Shown here piece after piece: positions 32,830 to 45,516 of a stretch of 64,000 nt of DNA. The stretch is from Macrolepiota albuminosa. Taxonomy: Eukaryota; Basidiomycota; Agaricomycetes; Agaricales; Agaricaceae. The translations under genes and the position numbers were made by a program. A model generated the notes under the pieces. The model did not search any database. It saw only the letters and a program-made list of their open reading frames with translations, and was not told the DNA's origin. Within the stretch, counting starts at the first letter, position 1, and the number at the start of each line of letters is the position of its first letter. Location: positions 1,240,001-1,304,000 of the forward strand of contig JAMWFC010000115.1 of assembly GCA_027475525.1 (NCBI GenBank), read 5' to 3'.

Positions 32830-35760
32830 ATGATGGAGAATTTAGTGTGTTTTTTCCCACTGACACGTCGACATTTTTGTATTACCATGTCGTACCCTTA
32901 CCAGCGTACGACCAGTGAGCAGCAGCCTCAGAACCCACAGGGTTCTGGAGGAGGGGGGGATCGCCCCCAGCAAAACATTCAGCAGCCTGTAACGACGCCG
33001 ACTGTGGCGTCGTATCCAGTGGTGTCCCAGTTTGGGCAGAACCCAGCCCAATTTGGACAACCTCCGCAGTTTTATCCGCCGTTTTTCCAGATGCCATACT
33101 TCCCAGGACCAGCTGGTCCTGGACAGCAGATGGGAGGACAGGTTATGTGGGGTATGCCAATGCCGATGCAGCAGACGCAGACCCAGAGTGCAAGTACACT
33201 CCTTTCGAATGAGAAAGCACTAACTGCGCCACAGGTAGCACCCATGGACGTGGACAATGACGCGGGGCGTCAACAGCAAGGAAAGAGCGAGGTGGTGCAA
33301 CCTCAATGACAACGAGAGAGGACGCCGCCCCCGCAAGAGACGTATAGAAGAGACCGGAGGCGATCACCTCCGAGGAGCACCAGGGCATGAGGAGGCGGGC
33401 CTCGGGATATAGTAGGGTGCAGACAGGATGAACTGTCAGCAAGGACGCAGAATCGAGGTCAACCCCGACCTCGAACACCACCCCGACAAGCATCTCCATC
33501 ACCTCGTTGTGCACCATCTCCGCGGCGCTTATCGTACGCAAAGAAAGGGAAAGGAAAGGAGATTGGGACGCTGTCGGAGGTTTTGGACCCTCAGGCAGAG
33601 GCAGTCTGGAGACGCCTCATATCTGCTGGCCAGCGAGTGCCACCGGAGTCCGTGTTTTTGGTGGATCCAGTGGCTCAGGTGGTGATTACGGGCCTGCTTG
33701 ATGAGATTGTTATGCTGCAGCAGCGTAATGACAACACAATTAAAACATTCACGAACGCTATAAAGAAGCGTTTGTCTCGGAGGAGGAGCAACCTGAGGCA
33801 AAACACCTCAGAGCGCGTGATGCAGTACCGGAGGTTGGGATGCGGGAGTCTGGAGAGCTCACTCCAATTCCGTCCAAGTTACATGACGAGCCCGTGGAGG
33901 ATGACACAAGTTTACAAGAATTGTCCTTGTCAACACATGCGCCCTCCCAGCAGTCAGGGACGAAGCGGCAGGATGAGGTGGTCCTGTCAGAAGTGGAGTT
34001 TGGAGCAGATGTCCCGCAAGGAGCAGACAGAGTAATAATGAGGTTCGGAGCAGTGGTGCAGTTTGAGGCACCACTGAGGGCGTATGCGTCTGCGGTCCCC
34101 ATAAAGGACACGAGAACGGATGCCGAAGTAGAAGGGTGACTCCTGACATTAGCTGTGCTCGGACTGAATGAACCGAGCGACGGGAGCGATTACGGGGAGT
34201 CATCAGACGAGACCCCCTCAGAAGGAGAAACCCCCGCTAAACGCCGAGTGCGTTTAGACAAGAAACGCAAGAGAGAGGCTCGGAGAAAGCACAAGGCCGC
34301 CTGGCAGGCAAAGGTTGATAAAGACCGGGAGGAGCAGGCCACAGGCCATATTCCTGATGGCCTTGGTGTGTTTGTCAGCGGGACGTTGGTGGAGTGGTCC
34401 AATTGGTTCTACAGCAGGGCACTCGACCGCCATTTTTACTACTCCCGGCTCACCAATATGGTATTCATGAGCGATGAAGCCTTGGCCACGAAGATGCATG
34501 AGGAAGAGAAGGGAGAGAGGTATTACCATACCTCAAAGGAGTTGAACCATGTGGTACCGAGGGGATTCCCAATGAATCCCCAGCAGTTGCGAAAGCTCAT
34601 AGAGCTTTCGCAGAACAAGTTCACATCAGTGTCTCTACGCACTGAGGCCTATTATCTGTTGCGCAAGTTTCAGCGCATCAGTATTAACTACTACACTACA
34701 GTGAGGGATAGGATGATGACTCTAGTGTGTTCACCAGAGTACGAGCACATTTTGCCCCCTCTAGATCTTTCCTCCCATCACATGAACATCGTGGTCATGC
34801 CGACCCCAGACAGGTACCTGCGATGGAAGGACCGAGCCAGAAGACCGTTTTTTACGCTTTCCGGGTTTGATTCCAAAGGTGTACATTTTATCTTCGATCT
34901 GGACAAGCTGGCGCAGAACGTACTCTACTTCTGTCGACCAGGAATGATGAATTCAGTGTACGGCATTGCAGTGGATTGAGCGTATCGCATTCACTGGTGT
35001 ACTCTCCTGGGCCATGCCTTGACACGTAGACTGTCCCCTTCGGGAAGAGCTCAGGGACGTTTTGCAAGGCTGTTGGCCTTGATTATTGCACGTCCTGGGC
35101 TGTATCGTGAGGCAGTCGCTGATTACAATGCCACCAACCCTAGCACCCCCTTCGTACCCATGAGCTGGACTGACGTCCAGTTCTGACCCCCATATTTCAA
35201 CGCGGCTAATGCCATCAACATCACCAATGCTGACGTGCTTTGTGCTATGATAGCCAACCACGTACCTCTAGAGTAGGTAGATCACACCTATACCTTTGGT
35301 GTGGTCTAGCTCAAAAATCAGTTTCTTGCGGCCACAGCATCCATCGACCAGTTCTGCAAGGTTGACGATGAACGTCATTGTCAACTGGACATCTATGGAG
35401 AGCCCCCAGCCATCACATGGTGGAACAATTGGCGACTGCCCACAGACGATGATATGATTCGTCTTCACGCACTACTCGCCTGCGAATCCAATCAAAGTCA
35501 TGAGTACCTTGAAAGTAGACTGTATTATCCGGTGGGGATGAACCCCAACCGTCGAGATTTATGGCACCGCCGTTCTTGACATGGGCCATATCCCCCCTCT
35601 CCGTCTCATCCTTCAACGTCAGTTCAGGCTCCTACAGCCTCAACATCGTCGGGCCCTGTCGCCTCATCATCCTCGGTTAACATCGACAATGAGATGAGGA
35701 TCGATATGGTCCACAAGTTGTCGCGTCCACCGTCTGCGTAATTATCGTAGGCGGCTCATC
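32830..35760 (+). pseudogene. GYP3 ORF3, degenerate homologue of the GYP5 third ORF
   Basis: Begins near ATG 32890 with a Pro/Gln-rich segment (SEQQPQNPQGSGGGGDRPQQ, QTQSASTLLSNEKAL). The structured part is open from 34155 to 34979: GHIPDGLGVFV, HVVPRGFPMNPQQLRKL, FTSVSLRTEAYYLLRKFQRI and NVLYFCRPGMMNSVYGIA. Interrupted remnants follow: CRPGM-VYGIAVD, LYREAVADYNATNP (35102), DHTYTFGVV (35281) and YGEPPAITWW (35394). Each stretch has a counterpart at the same place in the GYP5 ORF3. The function is unknown to me. Confidence 0.75.
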
Positions 35761-35782
35761 TCCTTTTCAATTCATACTGTTG

Positions 35783-35936
35783 GTTAACGTCGGCATTGTA
35801 TTTTTTGACAGATGACTTGGACATTTTCGAGCCGTGGAGGACCAGAGTGCCTCCACATTGTTAACGTCGGCATTGTATTTTTTGACAGATGACTTGGACA
35901 TTTTCGAGCCGTGGAGGACCAGAGTGCCTCCACATT
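35783..35936. repeat. 77-bp perfect tandem duplication (GYP3 3' region)
   Basis: Copies 35783..35859 and 35860..35936. Confidence 0.9.
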
Positions 35937-36007
35937 GACATACTTAGTGACCTGGACAAATTGTCCCTCCTTACATTGAGACTGATTACCAGTCTCAAAG
36001 GGGGGCA

Positions 36008-36201
36008 TGTAACATAGTGTATTATAGTTAACTAATTAATATATACAATTATATTAATTAATTATCATTACTTTACATACATGCTGGCTGCCTTACATAA
36101 GGCAGCCAATTTTACTGTCATACTTCATAGCACTAGAATCGACTATCAATCTGGTTCTGTTGGTGTGACCGTAAGGCTAAGTTATACTTGACTTTGTTTC
36201 A
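36008..36201 (+). repeat. GYP3 3' LTR
   Basis: 194 bp, TGTAACATAG...TTTGTTTCA. Its stem-loop lies at 36087..36106. It differs from the 5' LTR at a few transitions (for example CATACTTCATAGCAC against CATACTTTGTAGTAC), so the insertion is not recent. Confidence 0.93.
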
Positions 36202-39200
36202 TAAATTCTCTTCCTTCTGCTTGCATGGGTCCATTCAACTTTCCTACACATACAGCTCATGACTTACTGGACTTTTTGTAGAAACCGTTTAGTGTGGGGA
36301 GCGCTGCTTTGGCACAACGAGTCAAGGATTCCACTTTTTGTCTTACATGTGCTTCAAACACCATTCCTATCTATGTCCAATCCTGAAGAATTGCGGTGAA
36401 TCAATTATCCACAACGCCATGGGATTTCATGCAGTATGAGAAGATACAACAATTTATGAATGGTATACCAGATCATTGAGCGTTCAATGTCCTTAGAGAA
36501 GAAGTTTGTCGGTCTTGGGATAACAATCCTGATGGAGTTTTTGACTTCTGTTCTCTTGTGAATACAATATTGGAAATTGATATTGACATACAACATCAGC
36601 TGGCAGGATCCCAACAACATACCAAGATGCAAACATCTCAAAAACATTCCTTGACTACACATTCTTCTTTGATTTCTCCACAACAACATCCAGATCCTGT
36701 GTCTGACTCACAACAAAACACTCTGCATAATGGGACAAAGGACACTATGAGTTGACCAAAGGCAAATGTAGCGATTCCAGAGGAATCATCAATGGACACA
36801 TTTACAGAACAAATTGCAGCCACCCTGAGCTTTGTTAATGACAATCATGATAATCCTGTACTGTTTACAATAGCTGAAGAGGAGGAGAATGATACTGATT
36901 TTCACCTTTATGACAATTTTGAGGTTGATACTGAGGATCAAACATCTTTTTATGCTTTCATGAATTCGGTGACACCAGTAGCATTTGCAACTATCACAGA
37001 CCAATACAACTCAATTCTTGATTCTGGATGTACAACACGCACAATCAAGGAGAGGAAATTTTTTTGGACATACAATATAAAACAAGCCACACCAGTTGAA
37101 ACTGCAAATTGCAGCACACTTACTATGCTAGCAAAGTGAGAAGTCAGGTTTTGTGCTAACATCAATGGCAAGATGTGAATACTGGTTCTAAAAGATTGCT
37201 TCCATGCTTCCAGTGTTCCCATTAATCTGCTTTCTGTTGGTTCTATAGTGGAGAATGATATGAAACTCACTTTTGAAAAAGACATGACAATACTATTTTT
37301 TCCACATACATCAAAAAGTCTGGATAGGGAATCACTCCAAGCCACGGTTCACAAAAGATTATCTTTCTTGTATTGTGATTTTATTATGCCAGCTACTAGG
37401 GGTCAAAGTTTCCCTTTCTGCATCAGAGACTATTTTAACATCTTTTCTGAAGGTCACATTTACTTTGAACTTGTGGCACAGGAGGTTTGGACATCTCACC
37501 AAAGATATGACAAAAGCAGTTCTAACAAAGAGTTATGTGATGGGTATGTAATATCATGGACTGTTTGAAGACAAGCAATGCATTCCGTGTATAATCAGAA
37601 AACAACCAGCATGGCCATTTGACAGTCATGAACATCAAGCAGAAAATGTATGCAATTTGCTACATATGGATTCCTGTGGACCTTTTCCGATGAGGTTCTT
37701 AAATGGGAATTCTAGTCATTTTCACTTGATTCTAGATGACTATTCCAATTTCGGGAGCATGGCATTACTTTTGAAGAAAAATGCGGTGGCAAAACATTTT
37801 AAAAAAGTTCAAGCAGAATGGGAATTGAGATCAGGAAACAAGGTGAAAATGGTCCGTTGTGATGGTGCAAAAGAGTTGGTAGAAGGAGAATTGAAGGAAC
37901 ACTTGGAGAAAAAAGGAATTGTCTTGCAGACCACAGCACCATATGCTTATCAACAGAATGGCAAAGCAGAACATTATATTTGAACTATAAAAGATATGGC
38001 TCAGACACTCATGGCAGAAGCTAGTTTACCATTATCATTTCTTGGAGATGCAATTTTTATGGCCCAATACTTTAGAAACAGATTGCCAACGTCGACTCTT
38101 ACTGGAACAACTACTTCATTCAAAATACTTCATGGGCATAAACCAGATTTGTCACATCTTTGAGTCTGGGGTTGCCAATATTTTGTACTACATCCGAAGA
38201 AAACTCAGAAGAAAGGAGATGCAAAGAGGTTTGAAGCCATCTTTGTCAGTTATGAAGAAAGCAGATTAAGATGGAAAGTTTGAGATTTGAATGGACGGTA
38301 TTATTTTTCAAGAGATGTCATATTTAATAAGAATGTAAAAGGACGGTCAAAATCACATTTAATACTGATACATTCTCAATCAATTTCTCATGAGACATTG
38401 AAGACATCATCAAATACCTTATTGCACATTTTATCATTATCTTGTGATGACATTGAAAAGAGATTGAGTCTACTTTAGAAGATGATACCATGACCTCAAA
38501 GACACAGAGTGCAAACACTGGCTAGACAACATTATTGGGAAGAGGTTACAAAAAGGAATGAACAATTAATGAACCTTTGAGCAGACCGTAAGGCATGGAT
38601 AGAACCTCATCAAAGCCTATTGGTGGTTCTCAACATTGACTTATTGCTTCAAACATCTTCTTCTTCCATAGATGTCGAAAATATCTCAGTTCTCGAGAAC
38701 TCTGCAATTTTTGATTACAAAGCCTACATATTACATGGTTCTGATCCCTTACCCTTTCAGATGACCAAGCAATATGATCTTGATAAAGCACTAGATAATT
38801 ACAATGAGGTGATGAGGAGATCAGATAAGGTGACATGGATGGCAGTGATGGAGAAAGAGATAGAGAACTTGAAAGAGCAAGGAGTATTTATACCGGCAAT
38901 ATTGCCAAAAGGCAAGAAGGCACTGTGAGTACAATGGGCCTACGCCTACAAATATAACCCTGATGAAACAATCATATAAGAGAAGGAAAAAGCAAGATTG
39001 GTAGCTCAAGGTTTCAGTCAGAGATCAGAAGACTATGGCTCTACATATGCTCTGGTGGCCAAAATAACCAGTATTCGAATAACACTGGCATATGCAGCAA
39101 TGCATGATCTTGAAATCTTCTCTTTTGATGTCAAAATGGCTTTTTTAAATGCTTTATTAACTCATGATTTATATTGTAAACAAATTTCTGGATTCCTCAA

Positions 39201-40416
39201 CAATGATCCTTAGAAAGCCAACAAACTTCTTCAAGTATTATATGGACTCAAACAATCCTCCAAAGAATGGTATACTCTCCTGAGAAATGTACTTGAAGAT
39301 ATAGGCTTGGTTAGGTGTGAGGTTGACCATGCAGTATTTTTTGGACATTTCCCTTCTCCACCTCATGATTTGATTCCAGCATTGAAAAACAACAGCGATC
39401 TTTTCATCATCATTTGTGTTCATGTGGATGATGGTCTGAATATCATGAATTCAAAACCATTATATGATTGGATAATTTGCAAAATGAACAAATGTTTCAC
39501 GGTCATAAATCCTGGTCCTACATCATTGTATCTGGGCATCAGAATTGATAAAGATAGGACCCAGAAGAAATTGTGGCTTTCACAACAAGGATATGTCCTA
39601 GATTTTTTGACATCATACCATTTGCTGGACGTGACACCATTGTCACTACTACTTGTCAGCAAACTAGAGGATCTCCTAGAACCTCCATCGAATTCTCTTT
39701 CTGATATCTTGGATGAGGATATCAAGATTCATTACCAGCGTTTAGTGGGGTCAATACTATACTTGAGTCTTTGTACTCAACTAGATATCACGTTTACGGC
39801 AATGTCACTTGGACGTTATAATGCTTTGCCAACATGAGCTCACCTCTTGGATGCAAAACAGGTCTTAAAGTATTTATCCAGAACTAGAGACTATGCACTT
39901 GAATACAATTTTGGTCATTCAACATCAATCACTCCCTTGAGACTTTTACTTCCTGCAGATTTCAGAGCAGTTGATGCTGACCGGGCATCTAATCCTTCAA
40001 CAAGAAAAAGTGTAACAGGATATGCCTTCTTTTTATACTCAAGCCTAGTTTCATGGTCTTCAGTCAAACAGCGCACTGTTGCACTCTCTTCAACAGAGGC
40101 TAAATATATGGCTTTATCACATGCCTTATGAGAAGCGATAGCGATTCGTTATTTCTTGACAGCATTGGCCTTACCAACTCCACAACTTTTTCCGATATAC
40201 TGTGACAACAAAAGCACATTAGAAATAGCAAATTTGAATTCTATTACATCATGATCAAAACATATCAACATACACTATCATTTCATATGTGAACATCTCA
40301 ACATTGGTTTGTTTAAGATGTCCTGGATATTAACATTGGATATGGTGGTGGACATTCTTATAAAACCATTATTGAAGGAATTATTCATGGTGACCACATT
40401 TTCACTGATGGAGTTG
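36202..40416 (+). pseudogene. COP2 gag 3' part and pol, degenerate
   Basis: Resumes after GYP3 with NSLPSACMGPFNFP. Recognisable parts are the protease site ILDSGCTTR (near 37015), integrase MVRCDGAKELV (37850) and YAYQQNGKAEHYI, RT GFSQRSEDYGSTYA (39010) and VHVDDGLN (39420), and RNase H LSSTEAKYMALSHAL (40086). Nonsense codons replace Arg or other sense codons of COP1 at 36477, 37981, 38281, 39835, 40130 and elsewhere. No long frame survives. Confidence 0.9.
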
Positions 40417-40704
40417 TGTTGACAGAGAATGGTCTATTTGGTCAGCTGACAGATATAGTCATGTGATAGTAGTAATAAATTTGCATTCATGTGTCTCTAA
40501 GCCTCAGTTGTTCTCTTTCTTTTATACAGACAGACTTCTGAGATGGTGAGCACATTTCTGTTTACTGGACATCATGATTCTGATAGCCTACAACTTAGTT
40601 ATTACTCTGTCCATAGATATGATAAAAGTTGTTCTCTCTCTTTTACACAGACAGACTTCTGAGGTGTTATTACTCTGTCCATAGGCTCTCATATCAGGCC
40701 AGCA
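40417..40704 (+). repeat. COP2 3' LTR
   Basis: 288 bp from TGTTGACAGAGAATGG to GGCCAGCA. The end is fixed by the following ACTGG, which equals the 5-bp flank of the 5' LTR. Confidence 0.9.
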
Positions 40705-43700
40705 ACTGGTAAATAAGGGACGTCAGACTCGCTGAGCCAAGAAACATGGGCACTGGATCATAGTAGTCAGGAGTAGCCCCTGTCTCTCCAATGGTCCTAA
40801 AAGTCCTGTTCTCAACAAGTCTCTTCTGTCATTGACTTCACTCAACTTGCCGGTAACTTTGATCCTATGATAATTCCTCCAATGGAACAAAGCCAGAATC
40901 TAGGCATGTCAGGATATACTTCTGCTCTCTCAGCTCACACACAGTTAAACAATGCTACAAAACAGTCTTATCAATGTTATGAACAAAGTAGCATGTTGTC
41001 CTGGTCAATCAGGCCCTGATCAAAGTCAACCTATTCATAGCAGTCACATCAAACTCAGAGATGCACATATTTTTAATAGAAAACACAATGACATTACTCC
41101 TTTTCTGTTTGAAGTTAAATGCATTATCAAGTTCCACCCACCTTCTTTCCCTGACAACTATTCCAAAGTTCTTTATGTAGGCTTACATCTCAAAGACAGC
41201 TTACCTATTGAATGGTTCAATCATCTTGAACATAACGACTCATTCCTGCTTTACAATTGGAACAAATTTCTCCTGGCATTTCACAAGAAGTTCTCTGATC
41301 CTAGTCTTGTCCAGAATGCTGAACTTAAATTGGATGCACTCAAGCAAACAGGCTTAGCTCATTATTATCTTATGGCATTTATAGAACTTGCCAGCCATCT
41401 TGATATGATGAAACAAACCAAGATCACATGATTTATGAAAGGTCTCAAATTCTTGGTCAAAGATTATTCTGTCAACATTGTTGATTTACTCTTGATGCTC
41501 GAAGCATGGGAACCTTTGGTCATCTCAATTGATATGAATCTCTACCAATGTGAAATTGAGAAATGACTCAAAACAGGCAAGAAGAAGACTTTCAATTACA
41601 ATCAGTCCAATTAACATTCCACTCCACCTGCTACTCATACTGTCACAACTGTTTACCAATACCAGCTCCACTTCTGATGTTGTATCCATGGAAGTAGATT
41701 CTATTTCTAGCCCTGGCACATCAAAACCTTGTGGTCTGCTCACTGCTGCCAAATATGAACACTACATGAAGAATAACCTTTGCCTTTACTGTGGCAAGAA
41801 AGGCCATAAGGCAGCAGACTGCAACAAATAAAAGGCCAAACATGGGGATATGAGAAAAGCCAAGCCAAAGACCAATTAGTTCCTGGGTCTTTGGCACTGA
41901 TGGATGGAACTGAGTTGCTTTCCCATCACTGTATCAAACCAAAATCTGTCAGAAACACTATTGGTGAGTGGACAGTTTAATCAACTCTTGCCCCTCATTT
42001 TCTTCTATCTAAACATGTTAATTTAGCCTCACATAATAGAGATCATTTTTTCATTCCTGTTATCCTCTTATTCCCACAAAGAAAATCATTGTCAACCTAT
42101 GCATTTGTTGATAGCAGCACAACTTCCTCCCACATTTCTGAAACTTTAGTCTCTTGGCACTCTCTTCCACATTCTCTGAAATCCAATCCTGTTTCTATAT
42201 ATACTATTGATGATCATCCTATGACCTCTGGACATCTCACACACAACATTATTACTTAATTAAAGGTCTGTGACCATAAAGAAGTAATACATCTTGGCAT
42301 CATCTCCATGCCATATTCTGTACTTCTGGGTCTAGACTGGCTCAGACAACACAACCCCACCATAGACTGGATTTGTGGACAACTCTCCCTTTCCTGCTGC
42401 AGCGCTAATTATGATTTTCCAGTTACCGCATTTAGTCAAGGCTACAGTCCTCTAAAACCCAGTGCTCATCCTGTATACTCTGTTGGCTCCCTTGAACTAG
42501 GCTTAGGTCTTCCTAAGATGCCTTTTTGTTTTATTTGTAGGCTTCTTGATCTACCCAGTGACAAGACATATCTATTTTCTGATTATACATCAACTTACCC
42601 ACTCAAAATAGCATCAGTCATAAAGAGCTCTTAATTATCTGGTCAACACCTTCTCCAGAACCTGAACCTATATATAGCCCCAAGAATAAATCTATTGCAA
42701 TCAATATCTGTTCAGCTTGACATTTCAAAAAATATGCAAAAAATCAAGCAATCTTGTGTATATGATACTCAACTAACAAAGAGCTCAAACTATGAATCAA
42801 CACTATTACCAGTCTCTTTCCTCCTAATGCTATGCTCTCTGAACTGCCCCCACCTCAACCCCCTCCATCAACACCACCCAAATCATCAAAGAGAACATTC
42901 ACTGCTAAAACCCAAGACAAAATCTATAAACTTGTACCTGAACAGTACCATGATTATCTTGACGTATTTGATCCTATTGAGGTTAAAAGACTGCCAAATC
43001 ACTGACCATATGACATTGCTATTGATATTGAAGATGGCAAGATACCACTATTTGGTCCAATTTACTTTTTTTCACAAGACAAGTGCTCTATCCTCTTTGA
43101 ACATATTCAAGACAACCTTGCAAAAGGCTACACACACCATTCAACTTCTTCAGCAGCATCTCCAATACTCTTTGTCAAATGTAAAACTAGAGACCTTTGT
43201 TTATACATTGACTATCAAGACCTCAATGTGATTATAAAGAAGAATTGTTATCCACTACCACTTACCTCTGATCTCCTTAACTGAGTACAAGGCTGCAACA
43301 AATTTACCATCATTGATCTCAAGAATGCATTCAACTTTATCTGTGTCAAAGGTGGCAAATGGAAAATGGCTTTTCATACTTATTTAGGACTTTTCAAATA
43401 TACAGTAATGCCATTTGGCCTTACTAATGCTCCAGCTACATTTTAGGCCTTCATTCAAGACATACTCCACAACATCCTCAGCATCTATTGTGTTGTCTAT
43501 CTTGATGACATTTTAATCTTTTCCCAGCCAAACAATGATCATGACGCTCATGTCAAAGCAGTTTTAGAATGTCTCCGCTCTGTAAATTTATTTGCTAATG
43601 CCAAGAAATGTGAATTTGGCAAGTCACAAGTTGAGTACCTGGATTACATTATCTCTAGCAATGGCATCTGAATAATGCTAATTGGCCTACACCTAGTTCA

Positions 43701-44544
43701 GTCAAACATATTCAATGATTCCTCAGTTTTTATAACTTTTATTATGACTTCATATCCCAATATTCTAAAATCTGCTTACCACTTCATGCTCTCACAATGA
43801 AGGAATGCAAATTGAAATTTCCTGGACTTGGCACTGCAGCTCAAAACATATTCAAGAAACTCAAAATCATGTTTACTACAGCTCCAGTACTTCAATACTT
43901 TGATCCAACACTTCCCTCCACCATTGTCACTAATGCTTCAGATTTTGCACTCTCTGCCATTCACCTACAACCTGATGAAAACTCATTACTTCCCATTGTC
44001 TATTATTCCTGGAAACTCACACCTGCTAAAATCAATTACAAAATTCATGACAAGGAACTACTTGGCATCATTGAGGCTTTTTGTGAGTGGCAGTCCTGGC
44101 TTCTAAGCTCTCCTCACACCATAACAACCATCACAGACTACTCAAATCTTTGATATTTCATGTCTTCTTGTCTACTCAATTGTCAACAGGCACACTGGTC
44201 ATCATTTCTTTCTGAATTTGACTTCCAACTAGACTTTGCACCAGGCACAAAAAATCCAGCTGATGTGGCTTCACAATGCCCAGACTACAAACTTAAGGGA
44301 GGGGATGATACTATCGTCAATCAACAGCAAGCACTCCTAAATCTTTTCCACACTGCTTGAATTTTTCCTTCACAAAACCCTTTTAACATCCCAACAACCT
44401 CCATAAATTCCCTCTCAACCTTCATCCTTGATAATTTGGAACTTCTTGATAAATTCAAAGCTGCCTCTCACACAGATACTGAATGGCAAACTTTGTTGTC
44501 TCAAGGAGACAAGTCCATTTCCCAACAGGATGACCTTGTTTTCT
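40705..44544 (+). pseudogene. GYP4: old Ty3/gypsy, gag to RNase H, degenerate
   Basis: A second gypsy lineage without recognised LTRs. The gag domain is open at 40952..41431 (VKCIIKFHPPSFPDNYSK, LKLDALKQTGLAHYYLMAF). The CCHC knuckle is LCLYCGKKGHKAADC (41781). Protease traces are YAFVDSSTTSSHISE (42091) and VLLGLDWLRQHNPTIDW (42317). RT has GLTNAPAT and VVYLDDILIFS (43492). RNase H has VLQYFDPTLPSTIVTNASDF (43890) and YKIHDKELLGIIEAF. Stops abound. It is cut at 44544 by GYP5 and resumes at 56268. Confidence 0.8.
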
Positions 44545-44777
44545 TGTAGCGTAGTCCGCTATGTGGCGTTGGCCACATAGCTTTACTTACTGTATATTAG
44601 TACATATTATATTATATTTATTATAATATAATATTTATTTACATTTGTATATAATTAGTTACTCAGCTGCTTACAAAGCAGCTTATTTTGTTGTAAACTA
44701 CATTGTCAATAGACCGGTCTGGTCTGATTCAGTGTTGTGTGCACACTAAGCTCTCTCAAATTCGTAACTTCGTTACA
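44545..44777 (+). repeat. GYP5 5' LTR
   Basis: TGTAGCGTAGTCC...CTTCGTTACA, 233 bp. Two hairpins are visible: CTATGTGGC...GCCACATAG near its start and GCTGCTTACAAAGCAGC at 44666..44682. It is followed by TTTTTTGAATCC. Confidence 0.95.
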
Positions 44778-44916
44778 TTTTTTTGAATCCGCCAGCTAGG
44801 ATCTATTGCCTAGCATCCGACGTCAGTCGTTGAGTTCGTTGACAGAACTCTATCAGCTTCTCGAGCTTCTTGCACAGCCACACCGTGCAAATTTCAAACA
44901 GGGGATCGATGAGTAA

Positions 44917-45070
44917 TCCCATACCTGCAGCGCCCACTGACGGCGGGCGAAATGCCCACGACCTACGGGGAGACCCAGCAGACACCCAGGACGTCCCATA
45001 CCTGCAGCGCCCACTGACGGCGGGCGAAATGCCCACGACCTACGGGGAGACCCAGCAGACACCCAGGACG
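44917..45070. repeat. 77-bp perfect tandem duplication (GYP5 leader/gag start)
   Basis: Copies 44917..44993 and 44994..45070. Confidence 0.9.
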
Positions 45071-45207
45071 TGTCTGCGTCCAATGCGGGTCAGGTAAGAC
45101 CCAAGGCTTGAGACCGAGGTCAGAGTGCCGACCTGGCCGGGAATGAGAGCGAGGCCCGGAGAGCTGAAAGCTCACAGCAGGACGGCCCGCAACGCCTCCA
45201 AGACAAG

Positions 45208-45498
45208 ATGCCCAGGGGATTAACGCCCCCAGTTACGCAGTTGCCAGGAGGACCGCGACGGTCTAGCCGATTGGCTTCCAAAGGACCCCCGCAGGACGGC
45301 CAACAGTTAACCGGCGCCTATGGCGCCCCAGGAGACGCTGAGTCGTCAGTACGGACTGGGAGAACCCTCCCTGCGAACCGGAGCAGTGGGACCAGGCGGT
45401 CCACAGCGGGTCCAATGCCTTCTAAAGTAGCGGAAGCCCGCTTAGAAGAGGTACCGGAGGAGGCTGCAAGGCCTGAAGGATACCGCGCGGAAGATTGA
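45208..45498 (+). CDS. GYP5 gag, N-terminal segment
   Basis: An open frame from ATG 45208 (MPRGLTPPVTQLPG), rich in Pro, Gly, Ser and Arg, ending in TGA at 45496..45498. The next codons continue in the same frame into the main gag ORF. The aligned GYP3 region has a sense codon there, so the TGA is probably a mutation. A further upstream ATG at 44911 is in a region distorted by a 77-bp duplication. Confidence 0.5.
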   Translation: MPRGLTPPVTQLPGGPRRSSRLASKGPPQDGQQLTGAYGAPGDAESSVRTGRTLPANRSSGTRRSTAGPMPSKVAEARLEEVPEEAARPEGYRAED

Positions 45499-45516
45499 TT
45501 TCCGCGCACACCAGCA

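Larger units (their letters stand above)
24658..36201 (+). mobile_element. GYP3: Ty3/gypsy with third ORF, decayed, nested in COP2
   Basis: LTRs 24658..24928 and 36008..36201 (194 bp once the 77-bp duplication in the 5' copy is discounted) are flanked by TAAAT (24653..24657 and 36202..36206). The order is gag, protease, RT, RNase H, integrase, ORF3. It is the same family as GYP5, but has many stops and lower GC. Six 77-bp tandem duplications (one in the LTR) add artificial frame breaks. Confidence 0.93.
23152..40704 (+). mobile_element. COP2: decayed Ty1/copia element, split by GYP3
   Basis: LTRs at 23152..23429 (running into the N gap) and 40417..40704 (288 bp) are flanked by ACTGG (23147..23151 and 40705..40709). 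The internal order matches COP1, with close protein similarity, but the coding sequence is riddled with stops. Many of them replace CGA/CGT arginine codons with TGA. Confidence 0.92.

Noticed and set aside
40417..40696. COP2 3' LTR ending at ATATCA (40696)
   Set aside because: Flanks then give no target duplication; ending at 40704 gives ACTGG on both sides.
44545..44777. CRISPR or tRNA-like structures in the LTR hairpins and repeats
   Set aside because: The repeats are LTR-internal, with no spacer array or cloverleaf; CRISPR is not expected in a fungus.
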